Source: Saprospiraceae bacterium (GTDB taxonomy: Bacteria > Bacteroidota > Bacteroidia > Chitinophagales > Saprospiraceae). From it: a DNA stretch of 22,120 bases. How positions within the stretch are numbered: position 1 is the stretch's first letter; each line of letters begins with the position of its first letter. The stretch covers positions 1 to 22,120 of the forward strand of contig JADJNW010000026.1 in assembly GCA_016714085.1 (NCBI GenBank). The letters are read 5' to 3'. The position numbers and the translations under genes were made by a program. This document shows positions 1 through 8,304 of the stretch, piece by piece. The notes beneath the pieces are model-generated. The model did not search any database, was not told the DNA's origin, and saw nothing but the letters and a program-made list of their open reading frames with translations.

Positions 1-440
1 GCAGGAATTAATTACAAGCATTATTCTGACCTTCGCGCCCACCGGTGGCAATTGTCCCTATTGTAGCTAGTGCTAAAGACCTTGGTAGTGATGGTACTTC
101 GAAATCCTCCGGTTATACAAAACATTGAATTAGATGCTAATACAGATTACGCTTTATCTGTCTTTTCTGGATGTGAATCAAAAATCCTGTAAAGAATATC
201 ACCGAAGAAGTAGAAGAAAGAAAATGCGGAGCATCTTGTTTGTTTAGTTGGCACCGGCGCAATGCCGAAATCCACCATCCGGGATATGGATAGAATGGAA
301 AACCACTGGGTTTGGTAAGCACCTTAAAACGGGAGCAGCAGGGAATGGCACTTTGAAAATAAGCCTCATTACGAGCCCGGATAAAAGATGCTGCAAATGC
401 GCGCAATACAGGCGAAACCGATGCCGAGCAAACCGTTTAA
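1..440 (+). pseudogene. 3' end of an unrecognised gene, frameshifted, cut by window edge
   Basis: Joining three frames gives a continuous protein tail. It includes RPPVAIVPIVASAKDLGSD (about 37-93), then NPPVIQNIELDANTDYALSV with FSGCES (about 102-180), then NPVKNITEEVEERKCGASC and FSWHRRNAEIHHPGYG (about 188-290), and ends with RIKDAANARNTGETDAEQTV before TAA at 438-440. At least three frame changes are needed, one near the run of A at 180-190. The phrase around 125-165 resembles the edge strands of a small beta-sandwich (fibronectin III-like) domain, but this is only an impression. No family is recognised. Open frames on the opposite strand here are shadows. Confidence 0.4.
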
Positions 441-491
441 TGTAGTTATAAAATAGTAAGTAAGTAAGTGCTTGTTCTAAAATAACTATAA

Positions 492-623
492 CTTTTATTT
501 GAGCAACTACTGATCTTTAATGTTTTGCAAAATGTTCAATGGTTTGCCAAAGAGAAGCATCCCAATGGGAAGAGTATCAATGATCAATTGCTTAAAACAC
601 CCGATGAATTGGAACACAATTAA
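492..623 (+). pseudogene. Short coding remnant, unrecognised
   Basis: One frame reads 43 residues without a stop, including the stretches VLQNVQWFAKEKHPNGKSIN and DQLLKTPDELEHN, and ends at TAA 621-623. There is no start codon; an in-frame TAA lies directly upstream at 489-491. The composition (charged, helical) looks like real protein, so this may be the C-terminus of a small gene whose 5' part is lost or frame-shifted. No family recognised. The rest of 441-868 shows only AT-rich DNA, a small TAAG repeat near 467 and the upstream repeat listed next. Confidence 0.25.
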
Positions 624-666
624 ATAAGAATCTCGACTTTAAAATGGTAATGAAGCAGGGGAGAGA

Positions 667-760
667 ACACGCAATCACATTCCGCACAGAAGTAAATTTG
701 TATCAAAAGCGAACAGTATTTTATTGATAATCGATGATTGATTTATTTGATATGAAGTAA
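667..760 (+). repeat. Upstream repeat, copy 1 (shared with 18441-18545)
   Basis: This stretch, about 110-200 nt ahead of permease copy 1, matches the stretch ahead of permease copy 6. Both contain ATTCCGCACA, then TTGTATCAAAA, then CGAACAGTATTTTATTGATA, followed by GAT/TGAT-rich DNA and a TTGGC motif. The order and spacing of the blocks are the same, so this is a diverged duplication of one upstream region. It probably carries the promoter or a regulatory site of the two permease genes (inference). Confidence 0.6.
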
Positions 761-868
761 TTATGAATTTGGCGTGTTATTGTTCGTTCCGATGGGGAAG
801 GTATGCTTATCACGAATGCCCTAGAGGCGATCGCGCAGATTAGATTTCATCCGACTTAAATATAAAGT

Positions 869-3283
869 ATGCTGCAGAATTACTTTAAAATTGCTTTCCG
901 CAATATCACCAAGCGCCGTGCTTACAGCCTTTTGAATGTACCGGGACTCGCCATTGGCATGATTTGTTGCCTGTTTATTGCAATATGTAAATTATGAGTT
1001 TAGCTTATGATGGTTTTCATAAAAAGGCAGATCATATTTATCGCTTGCAATTAAATTCTTATCAGGATGGTAAGCTGGCTTGGATTCACACCGTCGTTCC
1101 TGCCATTGTGCCTACGATGATTAAAGGATTTCCCGAAGTGGTGAATGGCTGCCGCCTGATCGATGCCGAGGGTTTTGTGAATACCCAAACAATTCTTTCG
1201 AGGAGAGAAAGGGTATTTTACAGACCCTACCTTCTTGCAAATGTTTGATTTGCAACTGACTAAGGCGATCCGGCGAATGAATGATGGATGCAATGATGGT
1301 GTCGAGGCTTTTGCACAAAAACATTTTGGTACGGAAGACCCTATTGATAAAACGGCTTAAAGGGCGCACTTTCGCAGGCGACCGATAAAGATTGATGGCT
1401 GTTTAAAGATTATCCTGCCAATTCGCATTTAATAATTGATTATTTAGTTTCTGGAATACTTCAAAGCTCGTTGACTCAATTAGATCCGGAAACGCCAACG
1501 AGCCTCGAAACAAGTTGGGGTTGGTACGATTTTTACAGTTTCATCGAGGTGAAGCCGGGTGTACCAAATTTGCAAGCATTGCAGGCGAAATTTCCTGCCA
1601 TGTGGGACAGCATACCAAGGATTGATTATCCCCGGTACGCGCTGGAATGAACTGGAATTGCAGCCTCTGAAAGAAATTTATTTGTATTCCAATATCAATC
1701 AGGAAGCCGAGGTGAATGGTAATGGCAAGGCGGTATCGTTTTTGCTCATCATTGCTTTTAAGATTCTCGGCATTGCTTCAAGGTCGGGTCATATCAATCT
1801 CGCTACGGCTCGTGCCATCGAGCGCTCGCAAGAGGTAGGCGTACGCAAACCCTGGGGCTATGCGCGGTCAGTTGATCGGTCAATTTGATGGAATCCTTCC
1901 TGCTCAATGGCGCTGCATTTGTGCTGGCTTTTGGAGCAGTGATATCGTTGATGCCTGCTTTGACGCTGGTTTACAGGCAAGGAAATGGCATGGATTATTC
2001 CAACAGCCGAGTTTTTGGTTGGGCTTACGATAGCGGTTTTCTTATTGGGACATTAATTGCAGGCTTGTATCCGGCGTTTGTATTGTCTTCTTTCAAACCC
2101 ATCACCGCTATGCGCAATAGAAAAAGCCAGAGGCGGCGGCAGTTGCTGCGCAAGGGTTTGGTGGTTGCGCAATTCGTGGCTTCCATCGTGCTGATTGTGG
2201 GTACGATCATCATTTCGCAGCAATTGGATTATGTGCGGAATCAGGATTTGGGTGCAAATATCGAACAAACCCTTGTGGTGGAAGGGGGTGTGGCAATATC
2301 CCCGATTCGATTTATCAAAGGTTCAATCATTTGAAAGAAGAAATGGTTGCGTGTGCCAGGCGTGAAAAAGTGTGACGGCTTCCACTTCGGTGGCGGGCGA
2401 AGATTCCTATTGGACGGAACGGAATTTCGTTCCCCGGAAAAAGAAGAATAAGGGGAAAGAAATTTAGCTTACGCATTAACATCTGGGGATTGATTATGAT
2501 TTTGAGAAGCGAGGAGATGAAGATGGCGGCTGGAATTTCTAGCATTTCCCCACCTCCGGAATTTGTGATAATCGGACTGCGATTTTGAATGAAAACTTCC
2601 GTCAAGAAGTTGGGCAGCAAAGCCCGGAAGCGGCTATTGGTCAACACATTCTGCGCGGTCGTAGCGATACTTTGGAGGTGAGATGGTGTGGTAAAGATTT
2701 CCACCATCAGGTTTGCAAAGCGCTATAATCCTATTTTGATCTTTGCGTCCTACCGCAGCAAGCTTTTTATTCCCTGAAAGTACACTCGCTAATCTGCGCG
2801 TCACAGCGCAATCGAACAAACCTGGCGTAGCACTCCACCAGAAAAACGCCTTTTGATTACTTCTTTTTGGATGAATTTTCTATCCAAGGCCACCAGTCGG
2901 ATATTCGAGTTTGGCAGGGTTTTCAGTAGTTTTTCGATGCTGGCTATTTTGATTGCTTGCCTTGGACTGCTGGGGCTGGCATCTTATGGCGTATTGCAAC
3001 GAACCAAAGAAATTGGCATTCGCAAAGTCCTGGGCGCGCTTCTGGTTTGAATAACTCGTTCGACTCATTTCGAGGATTTTCTAAAACTCGTGGCGGTCGC
3101 CATTGTACTCGCGGTTCCTGCCTCGGTATCTGATGAATAATTGGTTGGATACTTGCTTATCAGATTGAGATTCAATGGTGGGCATTGAAGTGACGGGGAT
3201 TGCGCCTTAGCGATTGCATTACTGACGGTTGCTTCGCATGGAGCTAGGGTGCTACCAATCCGGTGGAAAGTTTGAGAACGGAA
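869..3283 (+). pseudogene. ABC transporter permease, FtsX/MacB type (copy 1), multiply frameshifted
   Basis: Inner-membrane permease subunit of a MacB-like ABC transporter. The start ATG 869 opens MLQNYFKIAFRNITKRRAYS, the family's N-terminus and first membrane segment. The reading then breaks near 985, where two bases are missing and a T is added, and resumes as ELAYDGFHKKADHIYRL, the conserved start of the first periplasmic domain. The first FtsX domain is seen around 1740-1860 (SQEVGVRKPWG for the usual EVGIRKVLGA). Membrane segments and the second periplasmic domain follow, with NENFRQEVGQQSPEAAIG near 2590-2640 and GVVKDFHHQ near 2687-2712. The second FtsX motif, RTKEIGIRKVLGA, is at about 3002-3040. 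The C-terminal signature NPVESLRTE ends at 3283 but without the expected stop. At least eight frame changes are needed. Decay or poor consensus are both possible. Confidence 0.8.
1885..2334 (+). CDS. Open segment of permease copy 1 (middle)
   Basis: This 149-residue segment covers the membrane helices after the first FtsX motif, including FLIGTLIAGLYPAFVLSSFK and the helix VAQFVASIVLIVGTIIIS, and reaches the start of the second periplasmic domain (QLDYVRNQDLG). It is part of the copy 1 locus and not an independent gene. Confidence 0.5.
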   Translation: MMESFLLNGAAFVLAFGAVISLMPALTLVYRQGNGMDYSNSRVFGWAYDSGFLIGTLIAGLYPAFVLSSFKPITAMRNRKSQRRRQLLRKGLVVAQFVASIVLIVGTIIISQQLDYVRNQDLGANIEQTLVVEGGVAISPIRFIKGSII

Positions 3284-3286
3284 AGA

Positions 3287-3382
3287 GGGTGTTATGGTGT
3301 TATAGTTTTTAGTGTTCTAGTGTTTTGGTTCTGTTTGACTATAAATTATAAACACCATCGCACCAAACACCATAAAACAAAA
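3287..3382. repeat. GT/AC-rich inverted repeat A, after permease copy 1
   Basis: The left half is built from GGTGTTAT, TAGTGTT and TAGTGTTTTGGT words. The right half holds the complementary AACACCAT, ACCAAACACCATAAAAC words. The stem is imperfect with a short AT-rich centre. The same type of element follows copy 5 (13305-13395) and copy 6 (20999-21086), always directly after the C-terminal signature. It may act as a terminator or be a dispersed intergenic repeat. Confidence 0.6.
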
Positions 3383-4348
3383 CTGCTACCTGTTAAACCA
3401 TTACCTGACCATCGTCAAAAGATTCATCTTTCGGCAAAGAGCTTATTTCTGATCAATACTTAACTGGGCTGGGGTGCTTGGGCTTGACCGCCGTGCCGCT
3501 GGCTTTTGTTTTTATCAGCGATGAATCTTCGTATGATGCTTTTCTGGTAAAGCCGATCTGTAGTGCGCGCCAATAAATGGGTGAAAGCGCCTACGGGCGA
3601 AAGAGACAATACCGCCGAAACCCCGGCATGATGGCAGCGGCGCTGAGACGGATTTCCCGGAAGTGGAAGTCAACACGCATTCTGCGCCCTGGTTTGATCC
3701 GGTGCTTTCCAAAAGAAGAACGCATTTGGAAGTAGAAAACTTTGCTTTCGCGGATGCCAAGTTTTTTGAAAACTATTCGATTTTAAATTGCAAAGAGGGA
3801 ATGCGAAAGAAGCTTTGAATGCGCCGGGCAGGCATTGCACTCACCGAAGGTCGCTGCCAGGCTTTATTTGGCACGAAGACCCGTTTGGTAAGACTTTTTC
3901 TCGGCATTGAAGATAAGCCTACCGTCTACCGGTATCATTTATCGAAGAAGCGCCGCGCCGCTCGCATATTCAGTACGATGTGATTGGCTTCCGGCTACGG
4001 CGACACCGGAATCGGGCTTCGGATCTTAGTTTATGAATAACTGGCTGGGGCAGACAGGTTTATACTTAGCAAGGATGCTTTCGAAAAATGCGGATATACC
4101 TGCCTGGATAAAAAATGCCGGACTTTGTGAAACGTTATATGTCCAATCCTTAGATAGTTATTCTTTTATTTCCAGCCATTGGCATACAAGTTTATTTACA
4201 TAATTAGGATATTGTTTTCTGAGAGGTAGCAAGGCGGGTAGCGCGCCTTTTGCCAGATGTTTAAGGATTATTGCTTCCTTAATTTTAGTATTGGTTGTTT
4301 TAATTATGTAAATATCAGCACCGCCAAATCGCTTTCCAGAGCAAAGAA

Positions 4349-4603
4349 GTGGGCGTGAAAAAAAGTGATGGGCGCTCGCCGCGGCAATTTATTCGCACAA
4401 TTCTTGTCGAAACGACTGTATTTGTAAGCATTTCGGCGCTGTTGGCTTTGGGTTTAGCTTATTATTTATTGCCTGTTTTTAATCAGGTTTTTGCCAGAGC
4501 GATTCCGCAAGCATTATTGATAACGCCAAGCACACTCGCGTTTTTGGCAGGAACGATTGCTGTGACGAGTTTACTTGCAGGATTTTATCCTGGATGGTAC
4601 TGA
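4349..4603 (+). CDS. Open segment of permease copy 2 (first membrane block)
   Basis: 84 residues with two strongly hydrophobic helices, VFVSISALLALGLAYYLLPV and LAFLAGTIAVTSLLAGFYP, matching the region just after the first FtsX motif in copy 4. Part of the copy 2 locus. Confidence 0.45.
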   Translation: MGVKKSDGRSPRQFIRTILVETTVFVSISALLALGLAYYLLPVFNQVFARAIPQALLITPSTLAFLAGTIAVTSLLAGFYPGWY

Positions 4604-4812
4604 GTCGCTTCCGACCGATAGTGGCATTACGGAGCAATTCAAAGCGGCGGTGCGAACCGTTACCAGACAGGTTCTCACCGTTGGTCAGTTGACGCTAGTG
4701 TAGCCTTGATCGCTAGTACCTTGATTTTGAATCGACAGTTTAATTATTTTATGGATAAAGATTTAGGCTTCGACCAGGAGCAGGTGCTAATGATGAATAC
4801 GCCTCCAGGGTT

Positions 4813-5334
4813 TTGGCAAATTTGGACGCTTATCGCAATACGTTGAAGGCGATTCCAGGAATGAATCGGTGTCTATCTGTCAAGCTGGCGCAGGCTGGCA
4901 CTCTCGGTTCGACAGTATTTCCGGAAGGCAGCGATGGCAAGGAAGGTTTCCATTCAAATATTTCGCGTGGATACAGCATTTTGGAAACGTATGGTATGGA
5001 AATGGCGCAAGGACGCTATTTCTCGCCTGATTTAGTGACGGATCAAAATATGTTAGTCGTCAACGAAGCAATGGTGCAGCAAATGGGTTGGGAAAATCCA
5101 TTGAAGCGCACGATCCAGTTTTCAGAAGGCGGCCCTAAAATTCCTATCATAGGCGTTGTCAAAGACTTTCACTTTAATTCTTTCCATCATGCGATTTCAC
5201 CTTTGGTGATGTATTTGGACGCTCGTACCAGCAATATTTCCGTGCGGGTAGAGAAAAAAAATGTGGCTTCGACCATTCAAGCGCTGGCGGCAGCCTGGAA
5301 GCAATTTGAACCGCGCTATCCCCTTCAAATATGA
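4813..5334 (+). CDS. Open segment of permease copy 2 (second periplasmic domain)
   Basis: 173 residues of the MacB-like periplasmic domain. They include ILETYGMEMAQGRYFS, then NEAMVQQMGWENPLKRTI, then GVVKDFHFNSFHH, the most conserved stretch of this domain in all copies. A frame change after 5330 separates it from the last membrane block. Confidence 0.5.
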   Translation: MANLDAYRNTLKAIPGMNRCLSVKLAQAGTLGSTVFPEGSDGKEGFHSNISRGYSILETYGMEMAQGRYFSPDLVTDQNMLVVNEAMVQQMGWENPLKRTIQFSEGGPKIPIIGVVKDFHFNSFHHAISPLVMYLDARTSNISVRVEKKNVASTIQALAAAWKQFEPRYPLQI

Positions 5335-5397
5335 GTTTGTAGATGAGCATTTTGCATCACAATATGAAGCAGAGCAGCGATCTTCGCGCATTTTATT

Positions 5398-5757
5398 GTG
5401 TTTTCTATCGTAGCGATTTTTATTGCCTGCCTCGGTTTGTATGGTCTGACCGCTTTTAATATTTCACAAAGAGTAAAAGAAATTGGCATTCGTAAGGTGC
5501 TGGGTGCGAGTGTCAGTTCGATTGTGATGCTGTTCCATAAGCGCCTAATTTACTTGACGGTTATTGCATTTGTGCTGGCGACACCGATTGCGTATTATTT
5601 CACCGCGCAGTGGCTGGAAAGATTTGCTTACGGCAAAGATGGGTTGGAGTATTTATCTTTTTGCAGGGATTGTTACATTGATCGTTGCAAGCGTAGCGGT
5701 ATTAGCACAGTCTATTCGCGCGGCAGTGGTGAATCCGGTGGAGAGTTTGAGAAGTGA
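5398..5757 (+). CDS. Open segment of permease copy 2 (C-terminal FtsX domain)
   Basis: This segment begins in the helix FSIVAIFIACLGLYGLTAFN and carries QRVKEIGIRKVLGASVSSIV. True coding in this frame ends near 5640; the last helix and NPVESLRSE continue in the next frame to 5761. Confidence 0.5.
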   Translation: MFSIVAIFIACLGLYGLTAFNISQRVKEIGIRKVLGASVSSIVMLFHKRLIYLTVIAFVLATPIAYYFTAQWLERFAYGKDGLEYLSFCRDCYIDRCKRSGISTVYSRGSGESGGEFEK

Positions 5758-5801
5758 ATAAATATATTGTGAATTAAATTCCAATACATGATTTCTTAAC
5801 A

Positions 5802-5834
5802 AAACCTATAAGGTTTCAAAAACCTTATAGGTTT
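5802..5834. terminator. Perfect 15-bp hairpin between copies 2 and 3
   Basis: AAACCTATAAGGTTT (5802-5816), a three-base loop CAA, then the exact reverse complement AAACCTTATAGGTTT (5820-5834). An outer, weaker pairing of ATTGTGAA (about 5766) with TTCACAAT (about 5852) surrounds it. It lies 40 nt after the copy 2 stop, so it could end transcription. The motif also looks like a common Bacteroidota intergenic repeat (from memory, unverified). Confidence 0.55.
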
Positions 5835-6203
5835 ATAATGAAAATTGATTTCACAATGTAATAAATTAAGGCTATTTTAAACCATGATATTATGATAGGG
5901 CATTATATTAAAATAGCATTTCGCAGTATCAGCGCGACAAAATAAGCGCTTTTATCAATATTTTGGACTCGCTACGGCCTTAACAAGCGTGGTTTTGATT
6001 ATTATTTGTGCAATATGAATTAGGTTATGATCGAGGACATAGCAAAGCGGATCGTATTTATCGGCTTAATTTTGAATCAAAAAACCAGCAAACTAGGCTA
6101 TTAGCTACGGTATCACCTCCGATGACTTTTAGCAATGGCGCGTACTTTTCTGAGGTGGAGAAAGCCACACGGGTGCGCTATACGGATGAAGTAATCCTGA
6201 CTT

Positions 6204-6635
6204 ATGAAGGGCAACATTACTATCAAAAAGGGCTTTATTTATGCTGATTCTACATTTCTGGATGTTTTTGATTTTCCTTTACAGGCAGGAGATGCGCAAA
6301 GTGCATTACAAGAGCCGAATTCGATTATCCTGACTCCGGAAGCGGCAGAAAAGTATTTTGGGAAAGTAAATCCCATTGGCAAAATAGTTCTACTCGATGA
6401 TGAAATACCCTTGAAAGTGACTGGGGTATTCGCAGAAACGCCCACACAAACGCATTTAAAATTCGATATCGTAGCATCATTTTCTACTTTTCGAGTGCCT
6501 TATGGTTATCCTGTTACCTTAGAAAGTTGGACTTGGATAAGTTTTCAAACCTATTTACTTTTGAAAGAAGGCGCTTCTATTGCACAGTTGGAAACTAAAT
6601 TCCCCAAATTTATTTCGGACAACATGAATTCCTGA
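6204..6635 (+). CDS. Open segment of permease copy 3 (first periplasmic domain)
   Basis: 143 residues, true coding from about 6228, including YADSTFLDVFDFPLQAGDA and LTPEAAEKYFGKVNPIGKIV, the conserved core of the first MacB-like periplasmic domain. Ends by frameshift, not at a natural stop. Confidence 0.5.
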   Translation: MKGNITIKKGFIYADSTFLDVFDFPLQAGDAQSALQEPNSIILTPEAAEKYFGKVNPIGKIVLLDDEIPLKVTGVFAETPTQTHLKFDIVASFSTFRVPYGYPVTLESWTWISFQTYLLLKEGASIAQLETKFPKFISDNMNS

Positions 6636-6904
6636 CCGAGTAAAAACCTCGGTGCTGCATACGCAGCCCTTAAAAGATATTTATTTTCATTCCGGGCATT
6701 TAATGAATACAGATGCCAATAGGCAAGGAATTTTGCTTATGTAAAAGGCTTATCCTTAGTTGCTTTTCTTATATTATTAGTGGCAGCTTTTAATTTTATG
6801 AATATTACCATCGCCCGCTCTGTCAATCGGGGTAGAGAAGTGGGCGTGCGCAAAGTCCTGGGAGCAATGCCCATAGCATTATTCCGACAATTCCTTGGGA
6901 AGCT

Positions 6905-7270
6905 GTGCTACTGGCAACGTTCAGTCTTGTATTGGCAATGGTGTTGTTGGCACTTGGCAAGGATCACTTGTTGCAATGGTTGGCGTGGGATATGCGGATA
7001 GAAATGACAGACTTTGTGCCCTTGATTCCAGTGTTAATTGGACTAGCAATCGTAGCAGGAGGGCTTACAGGCTTATATCCGGCATTTTTATTGTCTCGTT
7101 TTAAGCCAACTCAGGTGCTGAAAGGCGAAATAAAAACAGGCTATTCCGGCATTGTCATCAGAAAGGGCCTGGTCGTAGCCCAATTTGTCATTATGACAGG
7201 ATTGGCAGTAGGCAGCCTTGCCGTGAAACAGCAAATGGACTTTTATTCAAAATCGAGATTTGGGTTTTGA
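6905..7270 (+). CDS. Open segment of permease copy 3 (membrane helices)
   Basis: 121 residues carrying two to three membrane helices, LAIVAGGLTGLYPAFLLSRF and the QFVIMTGLAVGSLAVKQQ helix, equal to residues about 370-465 of copy 4. The frame shifts near 7245; the next piece starts in the following segment. Confidence 0.5.
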   Translation: MLLATFSLVLAMVLLALGKDHLLQWLAWDMRIEMTDFVPLIPVLIGLAIVAGGLTGLYPAFLLSRFKPTQVLKGEIKTGYSGIVIRKGLVVAQFVIMTGLAVGSLAVKQQMDFYSKSRFGF

Positions 7271-7898
7271 TAAAGAGCAAGTAATTGCTTTACAGCTACA
7301 AACACCTGATTTTTTAAACTATTATGAACGGGGCAAAAAAATTTTTGAACAAAACCCGAATGTAATTTCGGTTTCGGCCGGGGATATCATAGACGGTGAT
7401 TATGGTTCGCAACCAATTGGATTTCAAGGTGCTGATCAAGAAAATTTGCCGACGATGCATATTTTGGGCGCTCATTTCGATTATTTTAAAACGATGGGCA
7501 TAGAAATGTCTGAAGGCCGCGAGTTTTCGGCGCTATTTCCTAATGATACGACTACGGGCATTATTCTGAATGAAGCTGCTATGAAAATGCTTGGATGGGA
7601 AAAACCTATCGGGCGCGATATTCAAATCGGCGATCTCAAAGATGGACAAGTAGTGGGTGTCGCCAAAGACTTTCATTTTCACTCTTTGCACGATCCTATT
7701 ATGCCCTTGGCTATGTTTGTACCGGAAACCATTATGCGTCATATTCTTATACGCGTGAAGCCCGGCGATATTAGTTCCATGATTGCTTCGCTTCAAAGCG
7801 ACTGGAATGCATTCGCTACCAATCTTCCGTTCGATATGTCATTTGTAGATGAACAAATACAGCAGCGCTACCAATCTGATCAGGGTTTTTCAAATTAA
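7260..7898 (+). CDS. Open segment of permease copy 3 (second periplasmic domain)
   Basis: 212 residues covering nearly the whole second periplasmic domain, from GFDKEQVIALQLQ to FVDEQIQQRYQSDQ. GVAKDFHFHSLHDPIMPLAM corresponds to the GVIKDFNYQSLRFPI stretch of intact copy 4. Coding fails at about 7885, where bases are missing in a T/A run. Confidence 0.55.
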   Translation: MGFDKEQVIALQLQTPDFLNYYERGKKIFEQNPNVISVSAGDIIDGDYGSQPIGFQGADQENLPTMHILGAHFDYFKTMGIEMSEGREFSALFPNDTTTGIILNEAAMKMLGWEKPIGRDIQIGDLKDGQVVGVAKDFHFHSLHDPIMPLAMFVPETIMRHILIRVKPGDISSMIASLQSDWNAFATNLPFDMSFVDEQIQQRYQSDQGFSN

Positions 7899-8265
7899 TT
7901 TATTTATTTTCTGCGCTTACGATTTTGATTGCGGCTCGGGTTTGTATGGTTTAATTGCAGTGATTGCAAGCTTTAGAGTGCGGGAAATTGGTATTCGCAG
8001 GGTACTGGGTGCTACTGTAAATAATATTGTAATATTATTATCAAGAATTTTTTATTTAGTATTGGTCGCAACATTGCTGGCATTTCCGCTTGCCTGGTGG
8101 GCTATTCATAAATGGCTTCAGGATTTTGCGTATCGTATTGATATTCAATGGTGGATGTTTGTAATAGCTGGCATGTCTGCGTTGGCAATTGCCCTGATTA
8201 CGGTGGGTTTACAGTCTATACGAGCAGCGGTAGCGAATCCCGTTGAGAGTTTACGTAGTGAATAA
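7849..8265 (+). CDS. Open segment of permease copy 3 (C-terminal FtsX domain)
   Basis: True coding begins after about 7937 with GLYGLIAVIASFRVREIG and continues through IRRVLGA, two membrane helices and NPVESLRSE to the stop at 8265. The piece before 7937 is out of frame. Confidence 0.55.
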   Translation: MNKYSSATNLIRVFQINLFIFCAYDFDCGSGLYGLIAVIASFRVREIGIRRVLGATVNNIVILLSRIFYLVLVATLLAFPLAWWAIHKWLQDFAYRIDIQWWMFVIAGMSALAIALITVGLQSIRAAVANPVESLRSE

Positions 8266-8304
8266 CTTTATCATTATTTTATAATATTCAACAATCATCC
8301 GATC

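Larger units (their letters stand above)
3390..5761 (+). pseudogene. ABC transporter permease, FtsX/MacB type (copy 2), multiply frameshifted
   Basis: Paralogue of the other permeases in the row. The expected start reads CTG at 3390 (LLNHYLTIVKR for the usual MLxNYxKI), so the ATG is changed or misread. The 5' half is broken about every 100-200 nt, but pieces are clear: ISDESSYDAF near 3516-3545, a YFGTKDPFGK-like stretch near 3865-3893, and SAKSLSRAKEVGVKK near 4330-4365, the first FtsX motif (here weakened to VGVKKSDG). From 4349 the frames are longer, with four membrane helices and the second periplasmic domain. The second FtsX motif, KEIGIRKVLGA, is at about 5479-5511. The gene ends in NPVESLRSE and TAA 5759-5761. 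Confidence 0.8.
5892..8265 (+). pseudogene. ABC transporter permease, FtsX/MacB type (copy 3), frameshifted
   Basis: Start ATG 5892 gives MIGHYIKIAFRSISATK, the family N-terminus. The first helix is broken by missing bases in an A run (near 5940) and a T run (near 5963). Reading resumes with VQYELGYDRGHSKADRIYRL. The first periplasmic domain runs to about 6630, where the frame changes near CATGAATTCC, and continues as PDRVKTSVLHTQPLKDIYFH. The first FtsX motif, GREVGVRKVLGA, is at about 6834-6868. Later breaks are near 6900, 7250, 7885 and 7937. The second FtsX motif, REIGIRRVLGA, is near 7981-8013. The gene ends NPVESLRSE, TAA 8263-8265. About seven frame changes are needed; the order and length match intact copy 4. 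Confidence 0.82.
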
